A stretch of 64,000 bases of DNA, taken from contig NZ_BBYM01000007.1 in NCBI RefSeq assembly GCF_001570405.1, positions 1 through 64,000 of the forward strand, read 5' to 3'. Positions 42,301 through 48,650 of this stretch are shown here, one piece after another; the stretch's first letter is position 1; the number at the start of each line of letters is the position of its first letter. This stretch comes from Microtetraspora niveoalba. Lineage in GTDB: Bacteria > Actinomycetota > Actinomycetes > Streptosporangiales > Streptosporangiaceae. A program made the position numbers and the translations under genes. The notes beneath the pieces were generated by a model. That model was given only the letters and a program-made list of their open reading frames with translations, did no database searches and was not told the origin of the DNA.

Positions 42301-42398
42301 AGCGCGCCGCGCATCGCGTCCAGCGCGTCTCGCCGTCCGACCAGGGGCATGAGGCCGCCCGGTACGGCCGGCCCCGCCGTACGACCCTCCATGCCCAC
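39384..42398 (-). CDS. large ATP-binding LuxR-family regulator (LAL/AAA type)
   Basis: The 1004-residue protein has an N-terminal ATPase: Walker [21 protein letters not shown] near residue 50 and Walker [21 protein letters not shown] near 225. A long helical, TPR-like middle follows. The C-terminal LuxR helix-turn-helix is [20 protein letters not shown] then [16 protein letters not shown]. The signal is unknown; such proteins often activate secondary metabolism or carbon use genes. A His/Gly/Pro-rich insertion ([15 protein letters not shown]) near residue 150 is unusual. GTG 42398 and ATG 42392 are both possible starts. It lies just upstream of the hydrolase/GMC pair on the same strand and is a candidate regulator of it. 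Confidence 0.93.
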   Translation of the reverse strand: MGMEGRTAGPAVPGGLMPLVGRRDALDAMRGALAASGRDGFRFLTLAGDPGAGKTRLLGELAAMAAGLGRATMWGRAAEFEQMMPFSPLVDALDDHLEARHSEVAEALGTDESRLLSTVFPALAQRHHTEHATGRAPDPGTEHGIRPWPDHGADHGPGHMPVSGGPGRAGEPAVPGQERGLARYRLYRAVRRVLDTLSGPGGLVLILDDVHWADESSLEFLDHLTRHPPAGPVLLAVAFRPAQAPPRLAALPLAAGARAHEIAVGPLSPLEAEELLGARVGKGRGRALYEASGGNPFYLEALARMEEGGLGVPGTLPPTVLAALQVELGELSPGALLVAQGAAVAADEFDPAIAAVAAEVETPDALDALDELARRDIVRAHGGRFRFRHPLVRRAVYESAAAGWRVAAHARIAARLTALGAPAVSRAGHLERSGSFGDPGAVEVLVEAARAVAAHAPATSAHWLQAAVRLMPDDPEGRDSRMELLLELSRAQGVSGRLAEGRDTARELLRMLPLDDYARRGRAARLCALMERQLDRPHEARALLLDELGRMPNPRAAAAVPLRMRLVAESLMRVDFDAAQAVLDLMPDAAEDWEPGLAVAVAALRPMPAYAAGRSAEAVRYAEAAGRLMAAAPDDHLAEWLDAVSWLCWAEMNMGRHDEALRHFDRAAAVAAATGQSYILTNLLAGKARTLVMTGRLAEALATAEESEEEARLLDSGQQLVFALTQRCLAASWSGDDDAAILAGEEAVRRGVGGGEVWGAMARHARGQALINSGRLEEGAEAVLEACDGFASPRLDRGTLLLSCETLAQAAADLGRPDRAARWADRAAALHDPGLPAYGGLVSLARAHALRARKPSRAAEAAGEAAALLAAAGRRLDAGRALLAAGLAHLDAGERARARTDLKDAAAAFDACGARGLKARTDRELRRLGVRVAGAPAGKGDTPFGLSPRELEVALLVAEGLTNQQVAQRLFLSVRTVETHLSRIFAKLDVSSRVGVATALSRAT

Positions 42399-42539
42399 CC
42401 CAGCAGTGACGCGTTCCGCGTCACCACCAGTTCACGCGGACATCAGTTCGTAAGGCACTTTACAGATCATGCCTATCTGGAGCAGTACATATCTCCTGGG
42501 AACGGATAAAAATCCGACTTCCGCGAGGCGGTGGCGGCG

Positions 42540-43352
42540 TCATTCGGGTTTGCGGCCCATTCCGGCGAGGAGGTAGCCCGGCAGCGCGCTCTCCCAGGCC
42601 GTCTCCTCCGTCTCGGGCCGCCAGCGGGAGCACTCGACCAATCCGGGCTCCACGAGTTCGAAACCGTCGAAGAACGCCATGATCTCGGCCGGGCTGCGAT
42701 CGGCCGCACCGGCCGACGACGATCCCCGGTAGACCTCGCGCACGCCCTCCTCCGCGTCGGGCCGCCGCCCGCCGCTGCCGTGGGTGAGGACGAGGAAGCT
42801 GCCCGGCGCCATCCGGTCCCGAAGCAGGCGCACCAGGGCGACCGGGTCGTCGGCGTCCTGGATGAAGTGGAGGATCGACACCATCAGCACCGCGACCGGC
42901 CGGTCCAGGTCGATCACCCGGGTCAGCTCGGGTGAGGAGAGGATCTCCTCCGGCCGCCGGAGGTCGGCGTGGACGAACACCGTCGAGCCCCTGTCCCGCA
43001 GCAGGGCGCGGGCGTGCGCGGCGACCACGGGATCGTTGTCGACGTACGCGACCCGCGCGTCCGGCCTGGCCTCCGCGGCAACCTCGTGGACGTTGCCGGC
43101 GGTGGGCAGGCCGCTGCCCAGGTCGATGAACTGGCGGATCCCGCCGTGCGCCAGGAAGCGCACCGCCCGCCGCAGGAACGCGCGGTTCGCCCGCGCGAGC
43201 GCCGGGGCTTCGGGGAGGAGCCGGATGACCGCGTCGGCCGCCTCGCGGTCCACCGCGAAGTTGTCCTTCCCACCCAGGAAATAGTCGTACATCCGGGCGA
43301 CATTCGCGGTCTTCGCGGTGAATTGCGGCATGGACGCGTTCCGCTCGGTCAC
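42540..43352 (-). CDS. SAM-dependent methyltransferase, DUF574 family (second copy)
   Basis: The 270-residue protein has the family signature RMYDYFLGGKDNFAVDREAA, SAM loop QFIDLGSGLPTAGNVHEVA, RVAYVDNDPVVAAHARALL and FFDGFELVEPGLVECSRW. It is related to the gene at 2419-3237 but clearly divergent, so it is not a recent duplicate. The substrate is unknown. A 140-bp gap separates it from the LuxR gene, and nothing is recognised in the 262 bp upstream. Confidence 0.93.
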   Translation of the reverse strand: MTERNASMPQFTAKTANVARMYDYFLGGKDNFAVDREAADAVIRLLPEAPALARANRAFLRRAVRFLAHGGIRQFIDLGSGLPTAGNVHEVAAEARPDARVAYVDNDPVVAAHARALLRDRGSTVFVHADLRRPEEILSSPELTRVIDLDRPVAVLMVSILHFIQDADDPVALVRLLRDRMAPGSFLVLTHGSGGRRPDAEEGVREVYRGSSSAGAADRSPAEIMAFFDGFELVEPGLVECSRWRPETEETAWESALPGYLLAGMGRKPE

Positions 43353-43615
43353 GAGACCGCCTCTCGATCGCCGGTCCGGAGGAGATTTTCACCGGCGATC
43401 GTAACGTCCGGTCAGCGGCCTTGCCAGATCAGATCTTCATCATGAATACGTCGTATGTATGTCGTGATCCCCGGCGGCCCCCGGTGCGGCCGGGATCCGC
43501 ATCATCCGGCCGTGCCCCGATCGCGCGGCGCGGGACGACGGCGTCGGTGCTCTCACGCGGCGTGGCGCGCCCCCCGAACGCGAGGGCGGTCTTGATCGGC
43601 AGAGCGCGGTGCGCC

Positions 43616-44152
43616 TCAGGGACGCTCGTCGCCGGGTTCGGCGCCGAGGGGGATCCCGCGCAGCGTGAGCAGCGCGAGCAGAGCGCAGCCCGCGGTGAGC
43701 GCGATATCGGCGACGTTGCCGATGAAGAGGCCGCCGTAGTCGATGAAGTCGACGACATGCCCCCGGCCGAACCCGGGAGAGCGCAGGAGGCGATCGAGCA
43801 GGTGGGACGCGGCGCCGCCCAGCAGCCCGCCCAGCACCCAGGTCCAGGCGGCCGAGCGCAGCCGTCGCGCCGCGTACAGGATGCCGGCCACCGCGATGGC
43901 GGTGGTCACGGCGAACACCGGCGTCGCCCCGGTCCCGAAGGAGAACGCCGCACCGGGGTTGTACCAGAGCCGCAGCTCGAGCAGCCGCGGGAGCACCGTG
44001 ATGCGCTCTCCCCCCGAGAGGGCGGAAACCGCCCAGATCTTCGACGTCTGGTCCACGAGGAGAACGACCGCGGCCAGCGCGATCATCCACCCGTACAGTC
44101 GCGGCCGCCCCTGCGCCCGCGAGCGTCGTCCGCCCACCCTGCCACCTCGCAA
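43616..44152 (-). CDS. lspA: lipoprotein signal peptidase (signal peptidase II)
   Basis: This 178-residue membrane protease has four hydrophobic helices. It shows the LspA landmarks VVLLVDQTSKIWAVSAL, RLWYNPGAAFSFG, GGLLGGAASHLLDRLLRSPG and the catalytic Asp region VVDFIDYGGLFIGNVADIAL. It cleaves the signal peptide of prolipoproteins before the lipidated Cys. The first 20 residues are basic and Gly/Arg-rich. It is not next to ileS or rluD, so it may be a second copy; the window cannot show the main one. Confidence 0.9.
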   Translation of the reverse strand: MRGGRVGGRRSRAQGRPRLYGWMIALAAVVLLVDQTSKIWAVSALSGGERITVLPRLLELRLWYNPGAAFSFGTGATPVFAVTTAIAVAGILYAARRLRSAAWTWVLGGLLGGAASHLLDRLLRSPGFGRGHVVDFIDYGGLFIGNVADIALTAGCALLALLTLRGIPLGAEPGDERP

Positions 44153-44282
44153 TCGACGATCTCGCGCATCCTAGTGCCTCGACCGGCGAGGTTCGCCCGG
44201 ACGGAGCGGTGCCCGGGGTGGTGCGGCGCAAGGCGGGCAAGGAGGCCGGAGCGGGATCGCCAAGGAGGGGCGCCGGCTCCGG

Positions 44283-44402
44283 TCACGTCGTGCGGGCGCG
44301 CGGTTCGACGCCGGCGAACGCCTTGCGGAGCAGGTCGTGCAGCAGCGCCCGCTCCCGCTCGTCCAGCGCCGCCAGCACGTCGTCGCGCACGCCGGCCGGG
44401 CC
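44283..44402 (-). pseudogene. C-terminal remnant of a MarR-type regulator
   Basis: On the minus strand a frame ending at TGA 44283-44285 reads GVRDDVLAALDERERALLHD, then LLRKAFAGVEPRARTT. This is the pattern of the last helix of MarR-family regulators. Nothing upstream in this frame continues the family: it runs through the end of the cobalt transporter gene in another frame. Only a fragment of about 40 codons is left. The surrounding 44153-44451 shows no other gene. Confidence 0.45.
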
Positions 44403-44451
44403 TGACCAAGGGGACCCCGGACGGGCCCTACGCGCGCGCCGTCCCGTCCCT

Positions 44452-45543
44452 TCACAGATCTTGCGCCGCCCCCGGCCGGAACAGGTGCCAATAGCCGATT
44501 GAGACGCCCCAGACCGCGACGAACAGCCCGACGATGACGAACCCGACGTTGTCGAGGTCGAGCCCGGCGATCCACGCCGTCAGGGGAACGTCCAGGCCGA
44601 GGTCGTCGCGCAGGATCGCGACCAGCTCGATGGTCCCGACGACCAGCGCGACCGCGACCGAGAGACCGGTGACGGTGATGTTGTAGTAGACCTTGCGGAG
44701 CGGGTCGGCGAACGCCCAGCCGTACGCGAAGTTCATGAAGGTGCCGTCGATCGTGTCGAGCAGCGTCATCCCGGCGGCGAACAGCAGCGGCAGCACGATG
44801 ACCACGTGCCAGGGCAGCCCGCCTGCCGCGCCGGTTCCGGCCAGGACCAGCATCGTGACCTCGGTCGCGGTGTCGAACCCCAGCCCGAAGAGCAGCCCGA
44901 GCGGGAACATCTGCACCGGGCTCCGGACGGACCGGGTGAGCCCGCCGAGGAAGCGGTTGAGGAACCCGCGGCTGTCGAGCCGCGCCTCAAGCTCGGCCTC
45001 GTCGAAGTCTCCCCGGCGCATCCTCCGGAAGACCTTCACGATGCCGACCAGGGCGGCGAGGTTGAGCAGGCCGATCAGGTAGAGGAATCCGGCCGAGACG
45101 CCGGTGCCGAGGAAACTCAGCACGTGGTGGGTCGTGGACCGGTCGGAGGTCAGCGTCCCGACCGCGCGGGTGCCGACCAGGATGATCAGTGCCAGGATCA
45201 CGACCACGCTGGAGTGGCCGAGCGCGAACCAGAAGCCCACCGACACGGGCTTGCGCCCGCCGTCGTTCATCAGTTTGCACGTGGTGTTGTCGATCGCCGC
45301 CAGATGGTCCGCGTCGAACGCGTGCCGCAGGCCGAGGGTGTAGGCGGTGACGCCGAGCCCGAGCCCGAACACCTGGGAGCCGATCGTGTAGTGCCCCGGC
45401 AGCACGCCCAGAAGCAGCGTGCCCCAGGCGACCGCGTGAAGAAGGACGATCACCGCGACCATCGCGCCGATACGGGTCCAATCCCGCCGGCCGATGCCCC
45501 TGTGAGGATTCGCGATGATCGTCCCGGCCCGATCAGGAAGCAC
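44452..45543 (-). CDS. NiCoT-family nickel/cobalt permease
   Basis: This 363-residue transporter has about eight hydrophobic segments and the family's metal signature LRHAFDADHLAAIDNTT (HX4DH) in helix 2, with FALGHSSVVVILALI and LGLLFGLGFDTATEV as further NiCoT motifs. It brings Co2+ or Ni2+ into the cytoplasm. GTG 45543 is 2 bases after the stop of the activator-like gene, so it is last in the hydratase operon. Similar permeases (NhlF) supply cobalt to Co-type nitrile hydratases, so cobalt is the likely ion. Confidence 0.93.
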   Translation of the reverse strand: MLPDRAGTIIANPHRGIGRRDWTRIGAMVAVIVLLHAVAWGTLLLGVLPGHYTIGSQVFGLGLGVTAYTLGLRHAFDADHLAAIDNTTCKLMNDGGRKPVSVGFWFALGHSSVVVILALIILVGTRAVGTLTSDRSTTHHVLSFLGTGVSAGFLYLIGLLNLAALVGIVKVFRRMRRGDFDEAELEARLDSRGFLNRFLGGLTRSVRSPVQMFPLGLLFGLGFDTATEVTMLVLAGTGAAGGLPWHVVIVLPLLFAAGMTLLDTIDGTFMNFAYGWAFADPLRKVYYNITVTGLSVAVALVVGTIELVAILRDDLGLDVPLTAWIAGLDLDNVGFVIVGLFVAVWGVSIGYWHLFRPGAAQDL

Positions 45544-45545
45544 GC

Positions 45546-45887
45546 CTATACCGCTTCCAGGCGGGCGCGTACCTCTTTCATCTTCGCTCGGAGCTCCTCT
45601 TCGGTGAAGATCTCCCGGTCCATCAGCGAGTGAGCGACGGTCAGGGCCGATCGCGTGTGAACGGGGAAGCGGGCGTAGACCGTCTCGCCCAGCCGGTCCT
45701 CGGCCTGGCGGCGCTCCAGGTTGTCCAGCGTTCCGGCCGAGGAGAGGCACTCGCAGGTCGCCTGAACGGCGGACTCCCACGGCGCGGGGGTCCGCTCGCC
45801 GCACACCAGGTCGTTTCCGGTTCGTTCCTCGACGTCGCTCAGGGCGCTCATGAGCACGTCGTACGGGCGGGCTCCGCCGCGGCTCAT
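45546..45887 (-). CDS. P15K/NhlE-like maturation factor for Co-type hydratase
   Basis: This 113-residue protein is related to the N-terminal half of nitrile hydratase beta. PWESAVQATCECL and the end FTEEELRAKMKEVRARLEAV closely resemble NTYLTCECLGWR and TDELGRKMDEVRARLEG of the beta-N subunit at 46887. Proteins of this type deliver cobalt to the alpha subunit and oxidise its Cys ligands by subunit exchange (P15K, P14K, NhlE). Its ATG overlaps the stop of the alpha gene by 4 bp. Its own Cys pair (TCECL) could bind metal during transfer. Confidence 0.78.
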   Translation of the reverse strand: MSRGGARPYDVLMSALSDVEERTGNDLVCGERTPAPWESAVQATCECLSSAGTLDNLERRQAEDRLGETVYARFPVHTRSALTVAHSLMDREIFTEEELRAKMKEVRARLEAV

Positions 45888-46579
45888 CGCTTGTTCCCCC
45901 CGTTACGTCCCTTGGGCTGCTTGGGGACCTGGGAGGCGGTCACGTCCGCCCTCGGCAGCGCGACCCCGATCAGGCAGTCGCGGGTGACGATGGCGGCGAG
46001 CTGGTCCTCGCTCCAGCCCTCGGTCCCCTCGGGCCGCATCGGCATGACCATGAACCGGGACTTCTGGTTGGAGTCGTGCACCCGGACCTCGACGTCCGGC
46101 GGGAGGTGCAGGCCGAACTCGGCGAGCACCTGGCGCGGCCAGCGGACCATCCGGCGGCGGTAGTTGGGCGTCCGGTACCAGTCCGGCGACATCCCGAGGA
46201 CGGGCCGCGGGTAGCAGGAGCACAGGGTGCAGACGATCACGTTGTGGAGCTTCGGCGTGTTCTCCAGCACGTAGAAGTAGGTGTAGTCGCTCGGCGTGCC
46301 CTGGCCGGTCGGCTGCAGCCAGTCGACCCCCACCTCCTTGCTGGTCTCGGTGCCGTCCCTCAGGAGCCGCTCCTTGAAGGCCGGGTCCAGCCAGCTCCTG
46401 GCGACCATGCGGGAGCCCACGGTGTAGGTGCGGGACTCCGCCCACTCGGCGAACCTGCGGTGGTCGTCCGCGGAGAACAGCCCCTTCTCGATCGCGAGTT
46501 CGCGTACGGCGAGTTCGAGGACCTCGAACTCGGTGAGCGGGGACTCCTTGAGTGGAGCATGGCTGTGCGTCGTGCTCAC
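45884..46579 (-). CDS. Co-type nitrile hydratase alpha / thiocyanate hydrolase gamma subunit
   Basis: This 231-residue catalytic subunit has the metal site VCTLCSCYPRPVLGMSPDWY at residues 116-135. Cys117, Cys120 and Cys122 with Ser121 form the claw, and Thr118 (CTLCSC) marks the cobalt type, whereas iron types have Ser. TPNYRRRMVRWPRQVLAEFG follows as in the family. Arg125 stands where many nitrile hydratases have Trp. The beta subunit is split in two genes here, as in thiocyanate hydrolase (ScnABC) and toyocamycin nitrile hydratase (ToyJKL), so the substrate may be thiocyanate or a nitrile. GTG 46579 overlaps the beta-C stop; AAGGAGAAG lies upstream. Confidence 0.9.
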   Translation of the reverse strand: MSTTHSHAPLKESPLTEFEVLELAVRELAIEKGLFSADDHRRFAEWAESRTYTVGSRMVARSWLDPAFKERLLRDGTETSKEVGVDWLQPTGQGTPSDYTYFYVLENTPKLHNVIVCTLCSCYPRPVLGMSPDWYRTPNYRRRMVRWPRQVLAEFGLHLPPDVEVRVHDSNQKSRFMVMPMRPEGTEGWSEDQLAAIVTRDCLIGVALPRADVTASQVPKQPKGRNGGNKR

Positions 46580-46890
46580 TTCTTCTCCTTGCCTGCCGGT
46601 TCGAGCCACAGCTCCGAACACTCGGTCTCGAGCGTGTCGACCTCGAAGCCGGTGTAGTCCGGCCAGAGGTCGGTCTGCTTGAAGCGCACGACGTAGAAGG
46701 GCGTGTACCGCCCGTTCTCGATGATGCCGAACGCCTCGTCCTCGGGCACGATCCACGCGGGCCGGTGCTCCGTCACCGTGCCGGTGTGGCCGCGGACGTA
46801 GCCCTGGGTCCGGGTGTGGAACATCGTCGTCGCGTCGCGAACGGTGACCTGGTCGCCGACCTGGAATCGCGGCGTCGGTGTCGTGGTCAT
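46576..46890 (-). CDS. nitrile hydratase/thiocyanate hydrolase beta subunit, C-terminal half
   Basis: The 104-residue protein matches the SH3-like C-terminal barrel of nitrile hydratase beta: PRFQVGDQVTVRDATTMF, HTRTQGYVRGHTGTVTEHR (the TR.P.Y.RG.TG pattern) and FYVVRFKQTDLWPDY. In ordinary nitrile hydratases this is fused to the beta-N half; here it is a separate gene, like ScnB. ATG 46890 overlaps the stop of the beta-N gene by 4 bp, and its stop overlaps the alpha start, so the three subunits are made in coupled fashion. Confidence 0.87.
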   Translation of the reverse strand: MTTTPTPRFQVGDQVTVRDATTMFHTRTQGYVRGHTGTVTEHRPAWIVPEDEAFGIIENGRYTPFYVVRFKQTDLWPDYTGFEVDTLETECSELWLEPAGKEKK

Positions 46891-47318
46891 GAGCGCTGCC
46901 CTTCCAGACGCGCCCGCACCTCGTCCATCTTGCGGCCGAGCTCGTCGGTGGTGATGAGTCCGCGGTCGACGAGGGCCTTCGCCGCCGTCGTGATCCAGCG
47001 GGCGTAGTACGGGAGCCCGAAGTACTGCGTCGCGCCGAGGTCGTTCTCGCGGCGGCGCCGCTCCTCGGAGTTCCACACACCACGCCACCCGAGGCATTCG
47101 CAGGTGAGGTAGGTGTTCATCTCCCAGTCCTCCTCACCCTTCTCCGTGAACGGAACGGGCGTGTCCGGCTGACCGCCGAGGTCGTGGAGCACCTTGCGCA
47201 GGAGGCCGTACAGCTCGTTGGAGATCTCGTACGGAGAGTCCAGCGGAAGGCGGTCCGCCGGGGTCAGGTTCGCGGCCTGCCTCTGGAATGAGTCGTATTG
47301 CGTCGGCGTGCTTGCCAT
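46887..47318 (-). CDS. nitrile hydratase/thiocyanate hydrolase beta subunit, N-terminal half
   Basis: The 143-residue protein matches the helical N-terminal half of nitrile hydratase beta (like ScnA). Segments include DSPYEISNELYGLLRKVLHD, FTEKGEEDWEMNTYLTCECL, YFGLPYYARWITTAAKALVD and TTDELGRKMDEVRARLEGQ. It is the first gene of the operon. Its ATG has GGAG 6 bases upstream. It pairs with the beta-C and alpha subunits; its resemblance to the activator at 45546 suggests both came from one ancestor. Confidence 0.85.
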   Translation of the reverse strand: MASTPTQYDSFQRQAANLTPADRLPLDSPYEISNELYGLLRKVLHDLGGQPDTPVPFTEKGEEDWEMNTYLTCECLGWRGVWNSEERRRRENDLGATQYFGLPYYARWITTAAKALVDRGLITTDELGRKMDEVRARLEGQRS

Positions 47319-47716
47319 GGAGATCTCCGTTCGTTCGGAGAGTCGGTCGGGGGGGCAGATACCCGCGCGGCCCCCCGGGACGCCGGGTCAGACGCGCTCT
47401 TGGCGGCGGGATGCGGTTTCTTGCCGGGTCACGCGCGGTCTCCGGCGCCGCCTGCCCGGCGGCATCGGGTGATGTGTGCCTGGGAGACGGACCGAGACCG
47501 GCGAAGGAGTCAGGTGGAGAACCAGGCGGAACCTTTCCCTGAAGACGCGGCCGCCGACCACGGCCCGGCCGTCTCCGTGGTCGCGGCACAGGGAAAGGGG
47601 ATCCGCGAAGTCGTCGCCGTAGGCCGTCCCGGCGTGATGAGACGCTCCCGCGGGTGAGAGCCGGGGTGCTGAAAAGCCGAGGACCCCGGAACCTGTCTGG
47701 CCCGGGGTCCTCGAAC
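47319..47716. other. intergenic region upstream of the hydratase operon
   Basis: About 400 bp between the hydratase operon start and tRNA-Val. I see no gene. On the minus strand this must contain the operon's promoter, but no clear -35/-10 pair stands out. CGCCGCCTGCCCGGCGGCAT near 47450 can form a hairpin. I found no B12-box and no known cobalt or NiCo riboswitch pattern. Confidence 0.5.
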
Positions 47717-47719
47717 TGG

Positions 47720-47791
47720 TGGACGATACTGGGATTGAACCAGTGACCTCTTCCGTGTCAGGGAAGCGCTCTCCCGCTGAGCTAATCGTCC
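47720..47791 (-). tRNA. tRNA-Val (GAC)
   Basis: On the minus strand GGACGAT pairs with ATCGTCC. D-arm TAGCTCAGCGGGAGAGC, anticodon stem CTTCC..GGAAG with loop CTGACAC (anticodon GAC), and T-arm GGTTCAATCC are all present. The 3' ACCA (47720-47717) is encoded. It is first from the left in a minus-strand tRNA group. Confidence 0.95.
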
Positions 47792-47805
47792 GTGCAGGAA
47801 CTGCG

Positions 47806-47877
47806 AGCGGAAGACGGGATTCGAACCCGCGACCCTCACCTTGGCAAGGTGATGCTCTACCACTGAGCCACTTCCGC
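47806..47877 (-). tRNA. tRNA-Gly (GCC), copy 1
   Basis: GCGGAAG pairs with CTTCCGC. D-arm TGGCTCAGTGGTAGAGC, anticodon arm TCACCTTGCCAAGGTGA with anticodon GCC, and T-loop GGTTCGAATCC are visible. It is identical to the copy at 48065-48136. CCA is not encoded. Confidence 0.95.
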
Positions 47878-47954
47878 GCGATCGCTTGAGGTTTCCCTCG
47901 GCGACGCCTTCTTTACTTTAGCGGATCAGACGGAGTGCCCGTGCCGTCCGCTAG

Positions 47955-48025
47955 AGGTGGAGACGGGATTTGAACCCGTGTACGCGGCTTTGCAGGCCGC
48001 TGCCTCGCCTCTCGGCCACTCCACC
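47955..48025 (-). tRNA. tRNA-Cys (GCA)
   Basis: GGTGGAG pairs with CTCCACC. The D-arm TGGCCGAGAGGCGAGGC, anticodon arm CGGCCTGCAAAGCCG with GCA, and GGTTCAAATCC are visible, with a U discriminator as usual for tRNA-Cys. It lies between two tRNA-Gly copies. Confidence 0.95.
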
Positions 48026-48064
48026 AGGATCACAGGCAGCACCGAGGTGCCGCCGGCGAAACCG

Positions 48065-48136
48065 AGCGGAAGACGGGATTCGAACCCGCGACCCTCACCT
48101 TGGCAAGGTGATGCTCTACCACTGAGCCACTTCCGC
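48065..48136 (-). tRNA. tRNA-Gly (GCC), copy 2
   Basis: This is a second, identical tRNA-Gly (GCC) with the same acceptor, D, anticodon and T arms as the 47806 copy. It is the 5'-most gene of the Gly-Cys-Gly-Val group as transcribed. Confidence 0.95.
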
Positions 48137-48306
48137 GTGCTTCCGGGAGAACTCCCGGCCACGCGGAAGACTCTATCGCCTTCCGGCCACTGCCCGTGCA
48201 AGTACGGCCGGAGGCCGGGCGGGTCGGGGGAGGGGCGCCGATCGACGGGAGCGGGGAGCGAGAACCCGGACGCGGCGATCACGGAGCGCTTTGAGATACT
48301 GATTTC

Positions 48307-48358
48307 TGCCCGATTTCGGGCACGAAACTTGGTGTCACACATCTTCCGTCCGTAGGGT
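48307..48358 (+). promoter_or_regulatory. palindrome and promoter before the small gene and glmS
   Basis: TGCCCGA-TT-TCGGGCA (48307-48322) is a perfect 7+7 inverted repeat. It is followed by TTGGTG (48329-48334), 18 bp and TAGGGT (48353-48358). A start about 7 bases after the -10 falls 1-3 bases before GTG 48367, which has no ribosome site, so the transcript may be leaderless. The palindrome looks like an operator placed just upstream of the -35. Confidence 0.5.
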
Positions 48359-48366
48359 CCTGCTCT

Positions 48367-48642
48367 GTGTCGACGCAACGGCATCCCCACGAGGACCTCA
48401 TCGTGCACCTGACCCGGACGACCGCGCTCGGGCCCGGGGAAGCGGCGCGTGTCGTCGCCGACGTGCTCACCTACTTCGGAGAGCCGGTGGACGAGTACGT
48501 GCGCCGCCGCCACGGCGAGCTCAGGTCGAAGGGGTTCTCCAACGACAAGATCTTCCCGAGGATCTCGGACGAGCTGTCGGGAAGGCGCGTCGCCGCACCG
48601 GAGCTGTCTCTACGCCAACTGCGCCGGATCGTCTACGGATAG
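48367..48642 (+). CDS. small conserved-looking protein upstream of glmS
   Basis: This 91-residue charged, mostly helical protein begins MSTQRHPHEDLIVHLTRTTA and contains TYFGEPVDEYVRRRHGELRS, KGFSNDKIFPRISDELSGRR and ELSLRQLRRIVYG. I do not recognise a named family. The end resembles a small nucleic-acid-binding or regulatory protein, but this is not firm. It lies 8 bp before glmS and is almost certainly co-transcribed. GTG 48367 has no Shine-Dalgarno sequence and lies at the predicted transcription start. Confidence 0.75.
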   Translation: MSTQRHPHEDLIVHLTRTTALGPGEAARVVADVLTYFGEPVDEYVRRRHGELRSKGFSNDKIFPRISDELSGRRVAAPELSLRQLRRIVYG

Positions 48643-48650
48643 GAGCGGAT

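Noticed and set aside
47319-47716. Cobalt or B12 riboswitch upstream of the cobalt hydratase operon
   Set aside because: No B12-box or known NiCo pattern found; only ordinary GC hairpins.
48643-48650. glmS ribozyme
   Set aside because: Only 8 bp separates the upstream gene from glmS; there is no space for the ribozyme.
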